DNA from: JAHEKO01 sp965212505
Lineage (GTDB): Bacteria > Acidobacteriota > Thermoanaerobaculia > Multivoradales > JAHEKO01
NCBI GenBank assembly: GCA_965212505.1
Contig: OZ243123.1
Span: 2,232,001-2,296,000, forward strand
Reading direction: 5' to 3'
Length of the DNA stretch: 64,000 nt
The position numbers and the translations under genes were made by a program. This document shows, piece after piece, positions 7,658 through 16,957 of the stretch. The notes under the pieces were generated by a model that saw only the letters and a list, made by a program, of their open reading frames with translations, was not told where the DNA came from and ran no database searches. Within the stretch, counting starts at the first letter, position 1, and each line of letters starts with the position of its first letter.

Positions 7658-9421
7658 ATGCATCTAACCCCGAATACGGTCGCAGAAGTACTTCATAGAC
7701 AAGGACTTATCGACCGCTCACAAGCGCAGGAGATCGCCCGAGAGGCGGCCTCGCTGCCAGCCCGACAGCGGGATCCGCGTGCCTACGAGCAGCGGGCGAT
7801 CGCCTACGAGGTGGTCGAGAGGCTCCGCCTGCCGAACAACGGAACCCCTAACAGCATCTTGGGCGAGGTCGAAATCGCGGAGGCGCTGGCCCGAGAGGCC
7901 AGCTTGCCCTTCGTGCGAATCGACACCCTTGCGCTCGACGCGGATCTGATCGAGTCGAAGATCTCACGGCCGTTCGCGCGCAAGCACCGCATGGTGCCGC
8001 TCACGCTCGAGAACGGCAAGCTGAGGGTCGCCTGTTCGAATCCGTTCGACATCGAGGCGATCGACTCGTTTCGGCGCATTGTCGATCGCGAAGTCAGTCT
8101 GGTGGTCGCCTCGGAGCCCGACATTCTCAAGGCGATCAATGAGGTCTACGGCCTCCGCCACTCGGTCAAACGCGCCGAGCGAGACCTTTCGGCGGGAATC
8201 GACCTCGGCAATCTCGAGCAGCTGGTCGAGCTCAAGAACGAAACCGAGATCGAGTCGAGCGACCAGCACATCGTCAACGCGGTCGAGTTCATGCTCCAAC
8301 ACGCCTACGACACGCGGGCAAGCGACATTCACGTCGAGCCAAAGCGGGAGCACTGCCTCATCCGATTCCGCATCGACGGCGTCCTTCACGACATCCAGAC
8401 CATCCCCAAGGTGGTCCACAAAGCGGTCGTCAGCCGACTCAAGACCATGTCTCGGCTCGACATCGCCGAGAAGCGCCGGCCACAGGACGGCCGGCTCAAG
8501 ACCCGACGCGGCACGACAGACATCGAGCTACGCGTCGCGACCCTGCCCACCGCCTTCGGGGAGAAGGTCGTGCTGCGCATCTTCGGACCGGACATCCTGC
8601 TCAAGGACCTCGCGCAACTCGGCTTCTACCCCGACGAGCTCGATCACTTCAACGATTTCATCTCGCGACCGCACGGCATCATCCTGGTTACCGGACCGAC
8701 CGGCTCCGGTAAGACGACCACCCTCTACTCGGCGCTCAAGACGATCGCCAGCCGCGAGATCAACGTGACGACCATCGAAGACCCGATCGAGATGGTCTAC
8801 GAAGACTTCAACCAGACCGCGGTCCACCCCAAGGCCGGGGTCACCTTCGCGGTCGCTCTCCGACACATCCTGCGCCAGGACCCCGACGTGATCATGGTGG
8901 GTGAGATTCGGGACAATGAGACCGCGCAGTACGCTGCCCAGGCCGCCCTCACCGGTCACCTGGTCTTCTCCACCCTTCACACCAACGACGCCGCCTCGTC
9001 GATCACTCGGCTCGCCGACCTCGGACTCGAGCGTTATCTGATCGCGTCGATCCTGATCGGTTCGGTCGCCCAGCGCCTGGCGCGCAAGGTCTGCACGCAC
9101 TGCTCGGCGGACCACTACCTCACCGAGGACGAGATCAGTACGCTTCGACTCACGATCCCGGAGGGTAAGGCGGCGCGCGGGCAGAAGGGAGAGGGCTGTT
9201 TCGAGTGTCGGGGAACCGGGTACCTCGAGCGCACCGGTATCTTCGAGATCCTCCGGATGACCGAGCAGATCCAGCAGCTGACGATCGAGGGCGCCGACGC
9301 GCCGAAGATCAAACGCGAAGCGGTCGCCGGCGGCATGAAGACCTTGCGTCAGTCGGCACTGCGCAAGCTCGCGGAGGGTACGACCACCTTCGAAGAGGTG
9401 GTTCGCGTTACCGCGGTATAG
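7658..9421 (+). CDS. pilB: Type IV pilus assembly ATPase PilB / GspE family
   Basis: Hexameric motor ATPase that powers pilin polymerisation at the inner membrane. 587 residues. The N-terminal region (about 60-160) is a MshEN/T2SSE-N domain, often a c-di-GMP sensor in this family. Walker A GPTGSGKTTT lies near residue 346, then the Asp box, Walker B (DPDVIMVGEIRDNETA) and the His box (GHLVFSTLHTND). A zinc tetracysteine follows: CTHC near 479 and CFECRGTGY near 514. T2SS GspE is an alternative, but minor pilins PilV/W/X at 49-51.5 kb favour a pilus. No pilC or pilT is adjacent. Confidence 0.92.
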   Translation: MHLTPNTVAEVLHRQGLIDRSQAQEIAREAASLPARQRDPRAYEQRAIAYEVVERLRLPNNGTPNSILGEVEIAEALAREASLPFVRIDTLALDADLIESKISRPFARKHRMVPLTLENGKLRVACSNPFDIEAIDSFRRIVDREVSLVVASEPDILKAINEVYGLRHSVKRAERDLSAGIDLGNLEQLVELKNETEIESSDQHIVNAVEFMLQHAYDTRASDIHVEPKREHCLIRFRIDGVLHDIQTIPKVVHKAVVSRLKTMSRLDIAEKRRPQDGRLKTRRGTTDIELRVATLPTAFGEKVVLRIFGPDILLKDLAQLGFYPDELDHFNDFISRPHGIILVTGPTGSGKTTTLYSALKTIASREINVTTIEDPIEMVYEDFNQTAVHPKAGVTFAVALRHILRQDPDVIMVGEIRDNETAQYAAQAALTGHLVFSTLHTNDAASSITRLADLGLERYLIASILIGSVAQRLARKVCTHCSADHYLTEDEISTLRLTIPEGKAARGQKGEGCFECRGTGYLERTGIFEILRMTEQIQQLTIEGADAPKIKREAVAGGMKTLRQSALRKLAEGTTTFEEVVRVTAV

Positions 9422-9487
9422 GGCCCTTCTTCGAGATCGCCCCAGCGTCCGCTACGATGGGACCAAGTCCCACGGAGCAGGTGTGTG

Positions 9488-11053
9488 ATGAAGGGTCCAA
9501 GTCAGGAGAAGCTGACTCTCTTACGCTGGCTGCGCGCTTTCAGCCGCCGTCTGGTGTCGCTGGGGTTCTACGGCGCCGGGGCGCTGACGCTGGCCGCCGT
9601 CATGGTCACCTGGCAGAACACCCGCGACCTGCTCACGGCCGAGCGTTTCCTCGCGATCGGCACAAACGCGGGGCCGATTCTCGTCGTAGCGGCTGCGCTG
9701 CTCTGGGCGAGCCGAACCGTCTACGTCTGGGCCGGGCGCCGTCTGCTCGCTTTGGACCGCCGGGCCCCGGTGCTCTATCTGAGGTCGTTCGAGGTGGACG
9801 AGGTCCCGCGACCGGAGTTCAGCCCCGGCCGCTCCACACAGGGCCATCCGATCTCGTTCGAAGAGGAGATCGCCGAGGCCCTCTGGGAGCTCGGGCCGCC
9901 GGAAGCGGTCGCTGCTCCCGGAGCTCGGGAGACGCCAGTCGGATTCGTCAGGACGCGCCTCGAAGACGGCGACTGGCAGCCACAGGTCACCGCGAAGCTC
10001 GAGCGAGCCGCCCTTGTCGTCCTCTTGATCGGCGAAACGCCCGGCCTCCTCTGGGAGGTCCGTGAAGCGCTTCGGGTGGTCGAGCCCGCACGTCTCCTCC
10101 TCGCTCTGCCGCCCGGCCTCTCGAAAGAGACCTATGGAACCTTCTGCCAGCTCGTAGCACCGGCCCTCCCCCTCCCCTCGACACCGGGCAAGGCGGTCTT
10201 CATCGGCTTCGACGCCAATCGACGACCCCAGCCCCTGCGCGCAGACCGCCGTGCCTGGCACAGTCAGGGCGATCATCGCTATCGGAGAACCTCGGTGCGG
10301 GAGACGCTACGCGGCGTCGCCGCCAACCTCGGTGTCGAGCTCGCAACCTGGCCAACTCACCTCGCGACGGCCTGGCGGGCCGTCAAGGCGGCGGGAGTCC
10401 TCCTCGGCCTGGGCACACTCGTCTATTTTGTCCTTCGGCCGACCCCAGACGGTCAAGACCTCGTCGTGCTAACCGACGCCGATCTGGAGCGCGGGTATCT
10501 GCTGGCGACCGAGCACCTCGTGGAAGCAGCCTCCGAGGTCCAGCCCTCCACGAACCGAGAACTCCTCGACCTGGCAGCCGTTGCGTGCGGCTCGCTCGAC
10601 GTGGGGTCTCCACTCGAGGCCCACCCTGCCCTGTCGGCCGCCGGCGAGCCCCTTGGCCTACGCGGGGAGGCACTCGAGACGGTTCTTCAAATCGGCGTGT
10701 CGAGCTTCTGCCCCGAGTACGCTCTCTCTGTGATTCCGGAGCTCCCGGAAGAGGAACTGCTGTTCGCGCTGCCGGAGACGATGGACGCGTTGAGGAAGGT
10801 TCCCGTTCTCGGTCTCCCTTCCTCGATGGCCTTCGGTCACAGGCGGCTCCTCCGGCTGGCTCGATCGGCCTGTGACGAGCTGCGAGCCGGGGTGTCGGTG
10901 CGAAGCGTTACCAATACTCTCAGCGAAGAGCTCGCCCAGCCGGGCCACGACCGTCGATCGACTGAAGACCTAGCGACGTCGCTCCTCAGCGCGAGTGTCG
11001 AGCTCGTCTGCTTCGACCAGCTCCCCCGAGTGGTCGCGCAGATGAGCCGCTAG
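9488..11053 (+). CDS. Membrane-anchored protein with TIR-like domain
   Basis: A 521-residue protein not assigned to a named family. Two hydrophobic segments near residues 20-45 and 60-80 anchor it. A soluble domain (about 90-240) reads APVLYLRSFEVDE, an SFEEEIAEALWELGPP helix, then ALVVLLIGETPGLLWEVREA. This alternation of buried strands and helices resembles a TIR/SLOG-like Rossmann-type fold (inference from pattern only). A third hydrophobic segment lies near 300-315; the rest is helical. The ATG at 9488 follows GGAG and AGGTG; a GTG immediately upstream is an alternative. Convergent with the SdpI gene. Confidence 0.7.
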   Translation: MKGPSQEKLTLLRWLRAFSRRLVSLGFYGAGALTLAAVMVTWQNTRDLLTAERFLAIGTNAGPILVVAAALLWASRTVYVWAGRRLLALDRRAPVLYLRSFEVDEVPRPEFSPGRSTQGHPISFEEEIAEALWELGPPEAVAAPGARETPVGFVRTRLEDGDWQPQVTAKLERAALVVLLIGETPGLLWEVREALRVVEPARLLLALPPGLSKETYGTFCQLVAPALPLPSTPGKAVFIGFDANRRPQPLRADRRAWHSQGDHRYRRTSVRETLRGVAANLGVELATWPTHLATAWRAVKAAGVLLGLGTLVYFVLRPTPDGQDLVVLTDADLERGYLLATEHLVEAASEVQPSTNRELLDLAAVACGSLDVGSPLEAHPALSAAGEPLGLRGEALETVLQIGVSSFCPEYALSVIPELPEEELLFALPETMDALRKVPVLGLPSSMAFGHRRLLRLARSACDELRAGVSVRSVTNTLSEELAQPGHDRRSTEDLATSLLSASVELVCFDQLPRVVAQMSR

Positions 11054-11060
11054 GAGATCG

Positions 11061-11384
11061 CTAAAACCGGCTCGAGTACCAGAGGGTCGCGATCACCATC
11101 GGCAGCACCAGAAAGCTCGAAGCCAACACGAGCAGTAGCTCAATGCTCTGATTCTGCGGCGGCCAGAGAAAGCAGGCGACACCGACGAGGGTGATCAAGG
11201 CGCCGCAGGCGATCCCGGCCAGCCCTCCGAACTTGTTGATCCGGTACCAGTTCTCGTCCGATTCGAAGCTCTTCGCAATTCGGAAGCCGTACCAGCCGTT
11301 CATCGGCACCTTCTCGAGCCACATCGGAATCGAGATTCCGATCAGCAGGAGGCCGACGAGGAGATTGGCCCAGGCCGCCATCAT
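11061..11384 (-). CDS. SdpI-family small membrane protein
   Basis: A 107-residue inner-membrane protein with three hydrophobic segments. The loop WYGFRIAKSFESDENWYRIN matches the SdpI/YhfL pattern (YGFRT...W...N), a family that includes the Bacillus SdpC immunity protein but is mostly uncharacterised. The ATG at 11384 overlaps the stop codon of the upstream bactofilin-like gene (ATGA), so it is the last gene of the pyr-envelope operon. An immunity role is not implied here because no toxin gene is adjacent. Confidence 0.75.
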   Translation of the reverse strand: MMAAWANLLVGLLLIGISIPMWLEKVPMNGWYGFRIAKSFESDENWYRINKFGGLAGIACGALITLVGVACFLWPPQNQSIELLLVLASSFLVLPMVIATLWYSSRF

Positions 11385-12193
11385 CCGCGGAAGTAGCCCT
11401 GCATCGCCCGATAGACCCGCTGGAGGTCTTTGCCGGGCTCGACGATGCGTCCGAAGAGCGTCTGATAGCTCTTGGCGAGGCCTTCGAGATCGCGGGCGCG
11501 GAGGAAGGCGATGAGCTCCTCGATCATCTTGCGCGAGGTGGGTCCGTAGCTCGGCCGAGAGAACTCACGTTCGAGAATGACCAGCGAGTAGAAGAGCGGA
11601 TCCGCCAACTCGGAGCTCGCCGGCTGGCGGGGTGCAGACGACGGCGGAGGCGCGGACACGGGCTCGGGCTCGACGGTTTCGGGCTCCCCTTCAGCAAGGA
11701 GGTTCTCTGGCTCCTCGCCGCTGAGTTCGGCCGTTTCCCGGTGTCGTTCCGCAAAGACCGGCAACGATCGAAGCTCACTCGCGAAGCGCGAGAACAGGTA
11801 GAAGAGCTCTTTTTCGGACGAGAAGTTGCCGACGATCCGCGCCTCACTCCCGATCTCGAGCCGCTCTGTCTCCTGCAGCACGATGTTGGCCTTGGCCTCG
11901 TCTTCGAGGTGGATCGACTGCGCGGTGACCCGCCAGGCGGTCAAACTTCCCTCGACAAAGCAGGTCTCCGCGCACTTGACGCTCACCGCCTCGACGTCGG
12001 CGTCGGACTCGATACGGATCGAGCCGTTGAGCGACTCGAGCGTTGCGTAGTGCCCGGAGTTCTGAATCACCAGGTTGCCCGGCGTCCGGATCGATAGCTG
12101 GCCGTGTACGTCGACCTGGATGTCGGTCCCCTGAGGGATGATCATCGTCGGGCTACTCGGTCCTGATTTTGCCATCTTGTCTCCGAGGCCCAT
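11381..12193 (-). CDS. Bactofilin-like beta-helix protein
   Basis: A 270-residue protein with no signal peptide. Residues about 20-125 form a run of short alternating beta strands separated by Gly/Asn turns (VHGQLSIRTPGNLVIQNSG, LNGSIRIESDADVEAVSVK), typical of right-handed beta-helices such as bactofilins. A proline/glutamate-rich linker follows, then a helical C-terminal domain (about 195-270). Two adjacent ATGs occur; the second (12193) has GGAGG five bases upstream and is used here, and an ATG at 12175 with GGAG is also possible. It lies directly downstream of an M23 peptidase gene, the arrangement known for bactofilin genes. Family membership is inferred, not certain. Confidence 0.55.
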   Translation of the reverse strand: MGLGDKMAKSGPSSPTMIIPQGTDIQVDVHGQLSIRTPGNLVIQNSGHYATLESLNGSIRIESDADVEAVSVKCAETCFVEGSLTAWRVTAQSIHLEDEAKANIVLQETERLEIGSEARIVGNFSSEKELFYLFSRFASELRSLPVFAERHRETAELSGEEPENLLAEGEPETVEPEPVSAPPPSSAPRQPASSELADPLFYSLVILEREFSRPSYGPTSRKMIEELIAFLRARDLEGLAKSYQTLFGRIVEPGKDLQRVYRAMQGYFRG

Positions 12194-12219
12194 CATAGCC
12201 TCCATGTTTGTCAGCGCGC

Positions 12220-13287
12220 CTAACGCCCGATGATTCGCGGCAGCGGCTCGAAGTTGCGATGCTCCGGTGCTCGGCGCGCCCGAATGAGGAGCTGTTCCTC
12301 GTCGCGCCAACGGTGATCCAAGATGTAGATACGCGGATCGACCGGCTCGAAGTCCCCCTCCTCATTACGAGCGCGAACCTCATAGTGAAGGTGCGGACTG
12401 GTGCTCCAGCCGGTGTTCCCAACGGTTGCGATGAGCTCACCCTGCTTCACCGTCTGGCCGTTACGGACGGTCACCTCGTCACAGTGGCCGAAGAGGGTGA
12501 TGAAGCGATCGCCGTTCCGAATGGCGACGAGGTTGCCGTACCGCCACCAGGCGACACTCTGCCGGAGTGCCATCCGGCCCGCGAAGACGACTCGCCCGTC
12601 AGCCGGGGCGTAGATCGGTGTCCCCTTCTTCGCCGCGAGGTCGATTCCCGGGTGGAAGTCGATCTGCTTGGTGAACGGACTCCGACGTGTGCCAAAAGGA
12701 CTGGTCAGAACGAAGCTTTCGGGCCGGAGCGGCGAGGTCGAGGGCGTCGTCTGCACCCGGTCGCCGTGAGCCGACTCGAAGCTCTGCACCTCCTGAACGA
12801 AGGTGTCCAGAACACGCAGTTGCTCGCTGACGCGCGCCTCGATCATCCTGCCGCGCTGGATCTGCCGTGAATAGATCGATTCCGGAACATCCGTCGGTTC
12901 GAAGGGGAAACCTCCCTGCCCGATCGATTCGTCGCTGCTCAGACCGTACGCGACGAAGATCCGACTCATCCGGAGGTGGAGCTCGTCCGTCTGCTCCCGC
13001 AGCTCGCCGAGCTCGGCCACGAGCGACTGGAGTCGCTCTCCGTTCTGCTGGCGATTCTCGATGAACGAACGGTACGTGCTCCGACTCCAGAGGTCGCCGA
13101 GCACCCGGGGCGACGCGACGACGTTGACCAGCAAGAAGAGCGCGATCAGCCCGAGCGCGACCAGGCCGCCGACGACCTGGAATCGACTCAGGAAGAAATA
13201 CCAGACGCCCCGTTTGATCTGGCTGGGGTGGATCTGGATCTCCAGAAACGGCGCGGCCTTGGACCGCTGTGACTTCTGGGGCGCCAT
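12220..13287 (-). CDS. Membrane-anchored M23 (LytM) peptidase
   Basis: A 355-residue murein hydrolase candidate. A single transmembrane helix (about 35-60) is followed by a periplasmic coiled coil rich in Glu/Gln/Leu (75-125) and a C-terminal LytM domain. The zinc ligands are complete: HPGIDLAAKKGTPIYAPADG supplies His and Asp, and TSPHLHYEVR the HxH pair. It should therefore be active, cutting peptide cross-bridges. The ATG at 13287 begins MAPQKSQRSKAAP. It lies 13 bp after the IMPase gene and 26 bp before the bactofilin-like gene, in the same operon. Confidence 0.9.
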   Translation of the reverse strand: MAPQKSQRSKAAPFLEIQIHPSQIKRGVWYFFLSRFQVVGGLVALGLIALFLLVNVVASPRVLGDLWSRSTYRSFIENRQQNGERLQSLVAELGELREQTDELHLRMSRIFVAYGLSSDESIGQGGFPFEPTDVPESIYSRQIQRGRMIEARVSEQLRVLDTFVQEVQSFESAHGDRVQTTPSTSPLRPESFVLTSPFGTRRSPFTKQIDFHPGIDLAAKKGTPIYAPADGRVVFAGRMALRQSVAWWRYGNLVAIRNGDRFITLFGHCDEVTVRNGQTVKQGELIATVGNTGWSTSPHLHYEVRARNEEGDFEPVDPRIYILDHRWRDEEQLLIRARRAPEHRNFEPLPRIIGR

Positions 13288-13300
13288 GCCCGGAGTCACG

Positions 13301-14155
13301 CTAGCACGCGCCGGCCGGGTGCCCTGTGGCGATCGGCACAAGGGCGTCCAACCGGTCCTCCGAGACGTGGGCACGCACCAGTTCGGAGAGTTCTGCGTGC
13401 ACCGCCGGCGCACCCGCGATGACGTTGCCCGAGTCGAGGTAGCGTTCGCCGCCGTCTAGATCGGTCACGCGTCCACCCGCCTCTTCGATCAAAAGGCCTC
13501 CCGCGGCGATGTCCCACGGCGAAAGGCGGAACTCGAAAAAGCCGTCATAGGTTCCCGTCGCGGTATACGCGAGATCCAGCGCGGCCGCTCCACAGCGCCG
13601 GATCCCTCTCGCCCGCAAGAAGACGTCGCGAAACACAGCCAGGTAGCTATCGAGCGCGGCGCGCGCCCGAAATGGGTAGCCCGTCGCCAGAAAGGCGCCG
13701 TCGATCCCGGCAAGCGTTGAAACCCGGAGCCGGCGGCCGTTCCAGAAAGCACCGCCCTCTCGGACGGCGGTGAACAGGTTGCCCTGAGCCGGTTCGAGCA
13801 CAACGCCGACCTCGGCTTTGCCGTCGCGAACGCATGCGATGGAGACAGCGAAGACCGGCAGGCCCTGCAAGAAATTGGTCGTGCCGTCGAGCGGATCGAT
13901 CACCCACTCATATTCGGCACCGTTCGAGCCGACCCGGCCCGACTCCTCCGCGAGAACGTCATGCTCCGGATATCGGTCTCGCAAGACCGCCAGAACCGCC
14001 TGTTCGCTCTCGCGGTCGGCTGCTGACACGTAGTCGAACTCCGCCTTCTGCTCGGCCTCGAGCGTGGCGTCACGGAACCAGCGCTGGAGGACCTCTCCGC
14101 CGGCCCTCGCCGCGACCTCCGCGACAGCGAGAAGCTCTCGCCGGTCGGCCGTCAT
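13301..14155 (-). CDS. Inositol monophosphatase family protein
   Basis: A 284-residue Mg2+-dependent phosphatase of the IMPase/FBPase fold. Metal ligands are visible: EESG near residue 69, IDPLDGTTNFLQGLP near 86-100 and PWDIAAGGLLIEEAGG near 215. Family members dephosphorylate myo-inositol phosphates, histidinol phosphate, NADP or PAP, and sequence does not separate these here. The start overlaps the pyrC stop (ATGA), so it belongs to the pyr operon. SuhB-like RNA polymerase regulation is possible but unproven. Confidence 0.9.
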   Translation of the reverse strand: MTADRRELLAVAEVAARAGGEVLQRWFRDATLEAEQKAEFDYVSAADRESEQAVLAVLRDRYPEHDVLAEESGRVGSNGAEYEWVIDPLDGTTNFLQGLPVFAVSIACVRDGKAEVGVVLEPAQGNLFTAVREGGAFWNGRRLRVSTLAGIDGAFLATGYPFRARAALDSYLAVFRDVFLRARGIRRCGAAALDLAYTATGTYDGFFEFRLSPWDIAAGGLLIEEAGGRVTDLDGGERYLDSGNVIAGAPAVHAELSELVRAHVSEDRLDALVPIATGHPAGAC

Positions 14156-15444
14156 CCGTCGAGCTCTACCCGCTCACCGGCCACGAAGGTCGTCACGGGC
14201 TGACCCCTCAACCGCCAGCCGGTGAACGGAGTGTTCCGCCCTCGGCTCCGGAAGCGCTTCGGGTTCACGGTTCGGAGCTTCCCGGTGTCGAAGACCGTGA
14301 CGTCCGCGACGTCGCCCGGAGCCAACCTGCCTCCCGGCACACCCAAGCAGCGGGCGGGGCCGGTCGAGAGGAGTTCGATCAGGCGGAAGAGGCTGACGTG
14401 ACCGGGCCGGACCAAACGGTCCAGGCTCAGCGCGAGGGTCGTCTCGAGACCCACGATGCCGAACGGGGCGGCGCTGAACTCCACGTCCTTCTCGTCGACG
14501 TGGTGAGGAGCGTGATCGCTGGCGATCGCATCGATCGTGCCGTCCGCGATGCCTACGAGCATGGCCTGGCGGTCCTCCTCGCTACGCAGAGGCGGTTTCA
14601 TCTTGGTCTGGGTCGAAAAGCCGGTCTTAGCGACCTCTTCGTCGGTCAGGAGCAGATGGTGCGGCGTGACCTCGCAGGTCGCTCGGAGGTCACGACTCTT
14701 GGCTTCGCGCACCAGCTCGAGACTCCGCGCGGTCGACAGGTGAGCGACGTGGTAGCGGCCGCCGGTCTCTTCGAGCAGGATGAGATCGCGCGCGACCATT
14801 AGATCTTCTGCAGCGGCCGGTAGACCGGGCAGGCCGAGGCGCGCCGACCACTCGCCCTCGTGCATGACCCCCTCGGTGCCCAAGCCGAGGTCCTCGGCGT
14901 GCTGAATCAGCGGAACGTCATAGTGCTGCGCGTAGAGCAGGGCTCCGCGCATCAACTCCGGACTCATGACCGGAAAGCCGTCGTCGGAGATCGCCACCAC
15001 TCCAGCGCGGACCATCTCGCCGATCTCTGCGAGACGCTCGCCCTTCTGCCCCTGGCTGATCGCGCCGATCGGGTACACCCGAGCATAGCCGTGAGTCGCC
15101 GCCTGCTTGAGGATCGCCTCCGTGACCGGCCGGCTGTCGTTCGCCGGTGTCGTGTTCGGCATGCAGGCAACCGCCGTGAAGCCGCCGGCCGCAGCCGCCC
15201 GCGTCCCACTCTCGACGGTCTCCTTGTACTCCTGACCCGGCTCCCGTAGGTGGACATGCATGTCGATCAAGCCGGGCGCGACCACCAGTCCGTCAGCGTC
15301 AAAGGTCTCGCCGCCCCTCCCCGGCGTCAGCCCCGTGCCCACTTTGAACACTTTGCCGTCGACGATCAGAACGTCGAGCAGATCGTCTAGACCCTGGCCC
15401 GGGTCGACCAGGCGACCGCCGCGAATCAACAACCGTCCCATCAA
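14152..15444 (-). CDS. pyrC: Dihydroorotase, PyrC type I
   Basis: Zinc amidohydrolase closing carbamoyl aspartate to dihydroorotate. 430 residues. The metal site begins LIDMHVHLREPGQEYKE, the bridging lysine region and further His ligands follow, and IASDHAPHHVDEKD carries the catalytic Asp. These residues mark an active enzyme rather than an inactive PyrC-like subunit. The gene overlaps pyrB by four bases upstream and the IMPase gene by four downstream, indicating coupled translation. Confidence 0.95.
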   Translation of the reverse strand: MMGRLLIRGGRLVDPGQGLDDLLDVLIVDGKVFKVGTGLTPGRGGETFDADGLVVAPGLIDMHVHLREPGQEYKETVESGTRAAAAGGFTAVACMPNTTPANDSRPVTEAILKQAATHGYARVYPIGAISQGQKGERLAEIGEMVRAGVVAISDDGFPVMSPELMRGALLYAQHYDVPLIQHAEDLGLGTEGVMHEGEWSARLGLPGLPAAAEDLMVARDLILLEETGGRYHVAHLSTARSLELVREAKSRDLRATCEVTPHHLLLTDEEVAKTGFSTQTKMKPPLRSEEDRQAMLVGIADGTIDAIASDHAPHHVDEKDVEFSAAPFGIVGLETTLALSLDRLVRPGHVSLFRLIELLSTGPARCLGVPGGRLAPGDVADVTVFDTGKLRTVNPKRFRSRGRNTPFTGWRLRGQPVTTFVAGERVELDG

Positions 15445-16382
15445 CGAGCCTCCAGATGGACACCAGAGAGCAGGTAGAGGACCGCCATCCGAACCGCTAC
15501 GCCGTTCGACACCTGCTCGAGAATCACCGAGTCGGGGCCGTCGGCGACGTCACTGGCGATCTCGATGCCACGATTCATCGGCCCGGGGTGCATGAGGATC
15601 GCGTCTCGTTTCGCCGCTTTCAGCCGCTCGCGAGTGAGCCCGAAGAGTTCGAAGTACTCCCGGGCCGAGGGGAAGGCCATCTTGCTCTGGCGTTCGAGCT
15701 GCACCCGAAGCATCATGACGACGTCGGCACCCTCGAGCGCCTCTTCGATCGAATAGACCACCCGGGCTCCGAGTCCCTCGACGCCGACCGGCATCATTGT
15801 CCGCGGCCCGGCCACGGTTACGTTGGCGCCCAGCCTCCGCAACAGCAGGATGTTCGAACGGACGACTCGACTGTGTTCGATGTCGCCGACGATCGAGATG
15901 TTCAGCCCCTCGAAGCCGCCCTTGTGCTGACGTATGGTGTACGCGTCGAGCAGCGCCTGGGTCGGATGTTCGTGAGCGCCGTCGCCGGCGTTGATAACCC
16001 CCGCGGCGACTCGCTCGGCGAGCAGATGCGGTACGCCAGGGTGTCCGTGGCGAATAATGATCAGGTCCGGCGCCATCGCCTGGAGGTTGAGGGCCGTGTC
16101 GACCAGGCTCTCGCCCTTGACGAGGCCGGAACTGGACGACGAGAAGTTCAGCGAATCGGCCGACAGCCGCTTTTCAGCGATCTCGAAACTCGACCGAGTG
16201 CGCGTCGACGGCTCGAAGAAGAGATTGATGACCGTGCGCCCACGGAGGGTCGGTACCTTCTTGATCGGCCGCGTGGCGATCTCGCTGAAAGACTCCGCGG
16301 TGTCGAGCAGGAGGCGAATCTCAGCCTCCGACAGATCTGCGATTCCGAGCAGATCCTTTCTCGTCCAGCTGACCTCGTTCAT
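15441..16382 (-). CDS. pyrB: Aspartate carbamoyltransferase catalytic chain
   Basis: Joins carbamoyl phosphate and aspartate, the committed step of pyrimidine synthesis. 313 residues, normal for the catalytic chain. The carbamoyl-phosphate site is FEPSTRTRSSFEIAEKRL near residue 56, with HPTQALLD near 140 and the aspartate-binding loop HPGPMNRGIEI near 270. No regulatory pyrI is present, consistent with a PyrB/PyrC association as in other pyrR-pyrB-pyrC operons. It overlaps pyrR and pyrC by four bases each. Confidence 0.96.
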   Translation of the reverse strand: MNEVSWTRKDLLGIADLSEAEIRLLLDTAESFSEIATRPIKKVPTLRGRTVINLFFEPSTRTRSSFEIAEKRLSADSLNFSSSSSGLVKGESLVDTALNLQAMAPDLIIIRHGHPGVPHLLAERVAAGVINAGDGAHEHPTQALLDAYTIRQHKGGFEGLNISIVGDIEHSRVVRSNILLLRRLGANVTVAGPRTMMPVGVEGLGARVVYSIEEALEGADVVMMLRVQLERQSKMAFPSAREYFELFGLTRERLKAAKRDAILMHPGPMNRGIEIASDVADGPDSVILEQVSNGVAVRMAVLYLLSGVHLEAR

Positions 16383-16933
16383 GGCCTCTTCTCGAGCAGG
16401 ATCACCTGTGTGTCGCCATCGACCTCTTCAAATTGCACGTCGACGACTTCGTTCGCTTGCGTCTGCACGGTCTTGCCGACGACGTCGGCGTGAATCGGGA
16501 GCTCGCGGTGCCCCCGGTCCACCAGAACCGCCAAGCGAATCACTCGGGGACGGCCGAAGTCGACGAGAGCGTCCATCGCGGCGCGAATCGTGCGACCGGT
16601 ATAGAGCACGTCGTCGCAAAGCACAAGGGCTCGATCCGAAAGGGTGGTCGGGAAGTGCGTCTCCTTGACCACCGGCTGCGGCGCGATGGTCGAAAGGTCG
16701 TCCCGGTAGAGGGTAATGTCGAGTACCCCGACCGGCACTTCGATGTTCTCCGCCGCCTGGATTTCGGCCGCCAGCGCTTCGGCTAGCGGCACACCGCGCG
16801 TCCGGATGCCGACCAGGAGCAGGTCCTTCGCGTCACCCTCCTTCTCTAGGATCTGCACGGCCATACGGCGAATGACACGCGCGACCTGCTGGCTATCGAG
16901 AATGGTTCGCTTTGGGTGCAATTCCGGCGACAA
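16379..16933 (-). CDS. pyrR: PyrR regulator / uracil phosphoribosyltransferase
   Basis: A 184-residue bifunctional protein: PRPP-dependent uracil phosphoribosyltransferase and pyr mRNA-binding regulator. The PRPP loop is ALVLCDDVLYTGRTIRAAMD and the conserved RTILDSQQVARVIRRMA opening is present. The true start is TTG at 16933, with GGGGGAG six bases upstream. The longer frame is open 23 codons further, but those codons contain the promoter (TTGACA 16981-16986, TACCAT 16958-16963), so they cannot be translated from this transcript. The leader is only about 18 nt, too short for a classical PyrR attenuator. Confidence 0.93.
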   Translation of the reverse strand: MSPELHPKRTILDSQQVARVIRRMAVQILEKEGDAKDLLLVGIRTRGVPLAEALAAEIQAAENIEVPVGVLDITLYRDDLSTIAPQPVVKETHFPTTLSDRALVLCDDVLYTGRTIRAAMDALVDFGRPRVIRLAVLVDRGHRELPIHADVVGKTVQTQANEVVDVQFEEVDGDTQVILLEKRP

Positions 16934-16957
16934 GGCGCACTCCCCCAGGGCGGTGAG

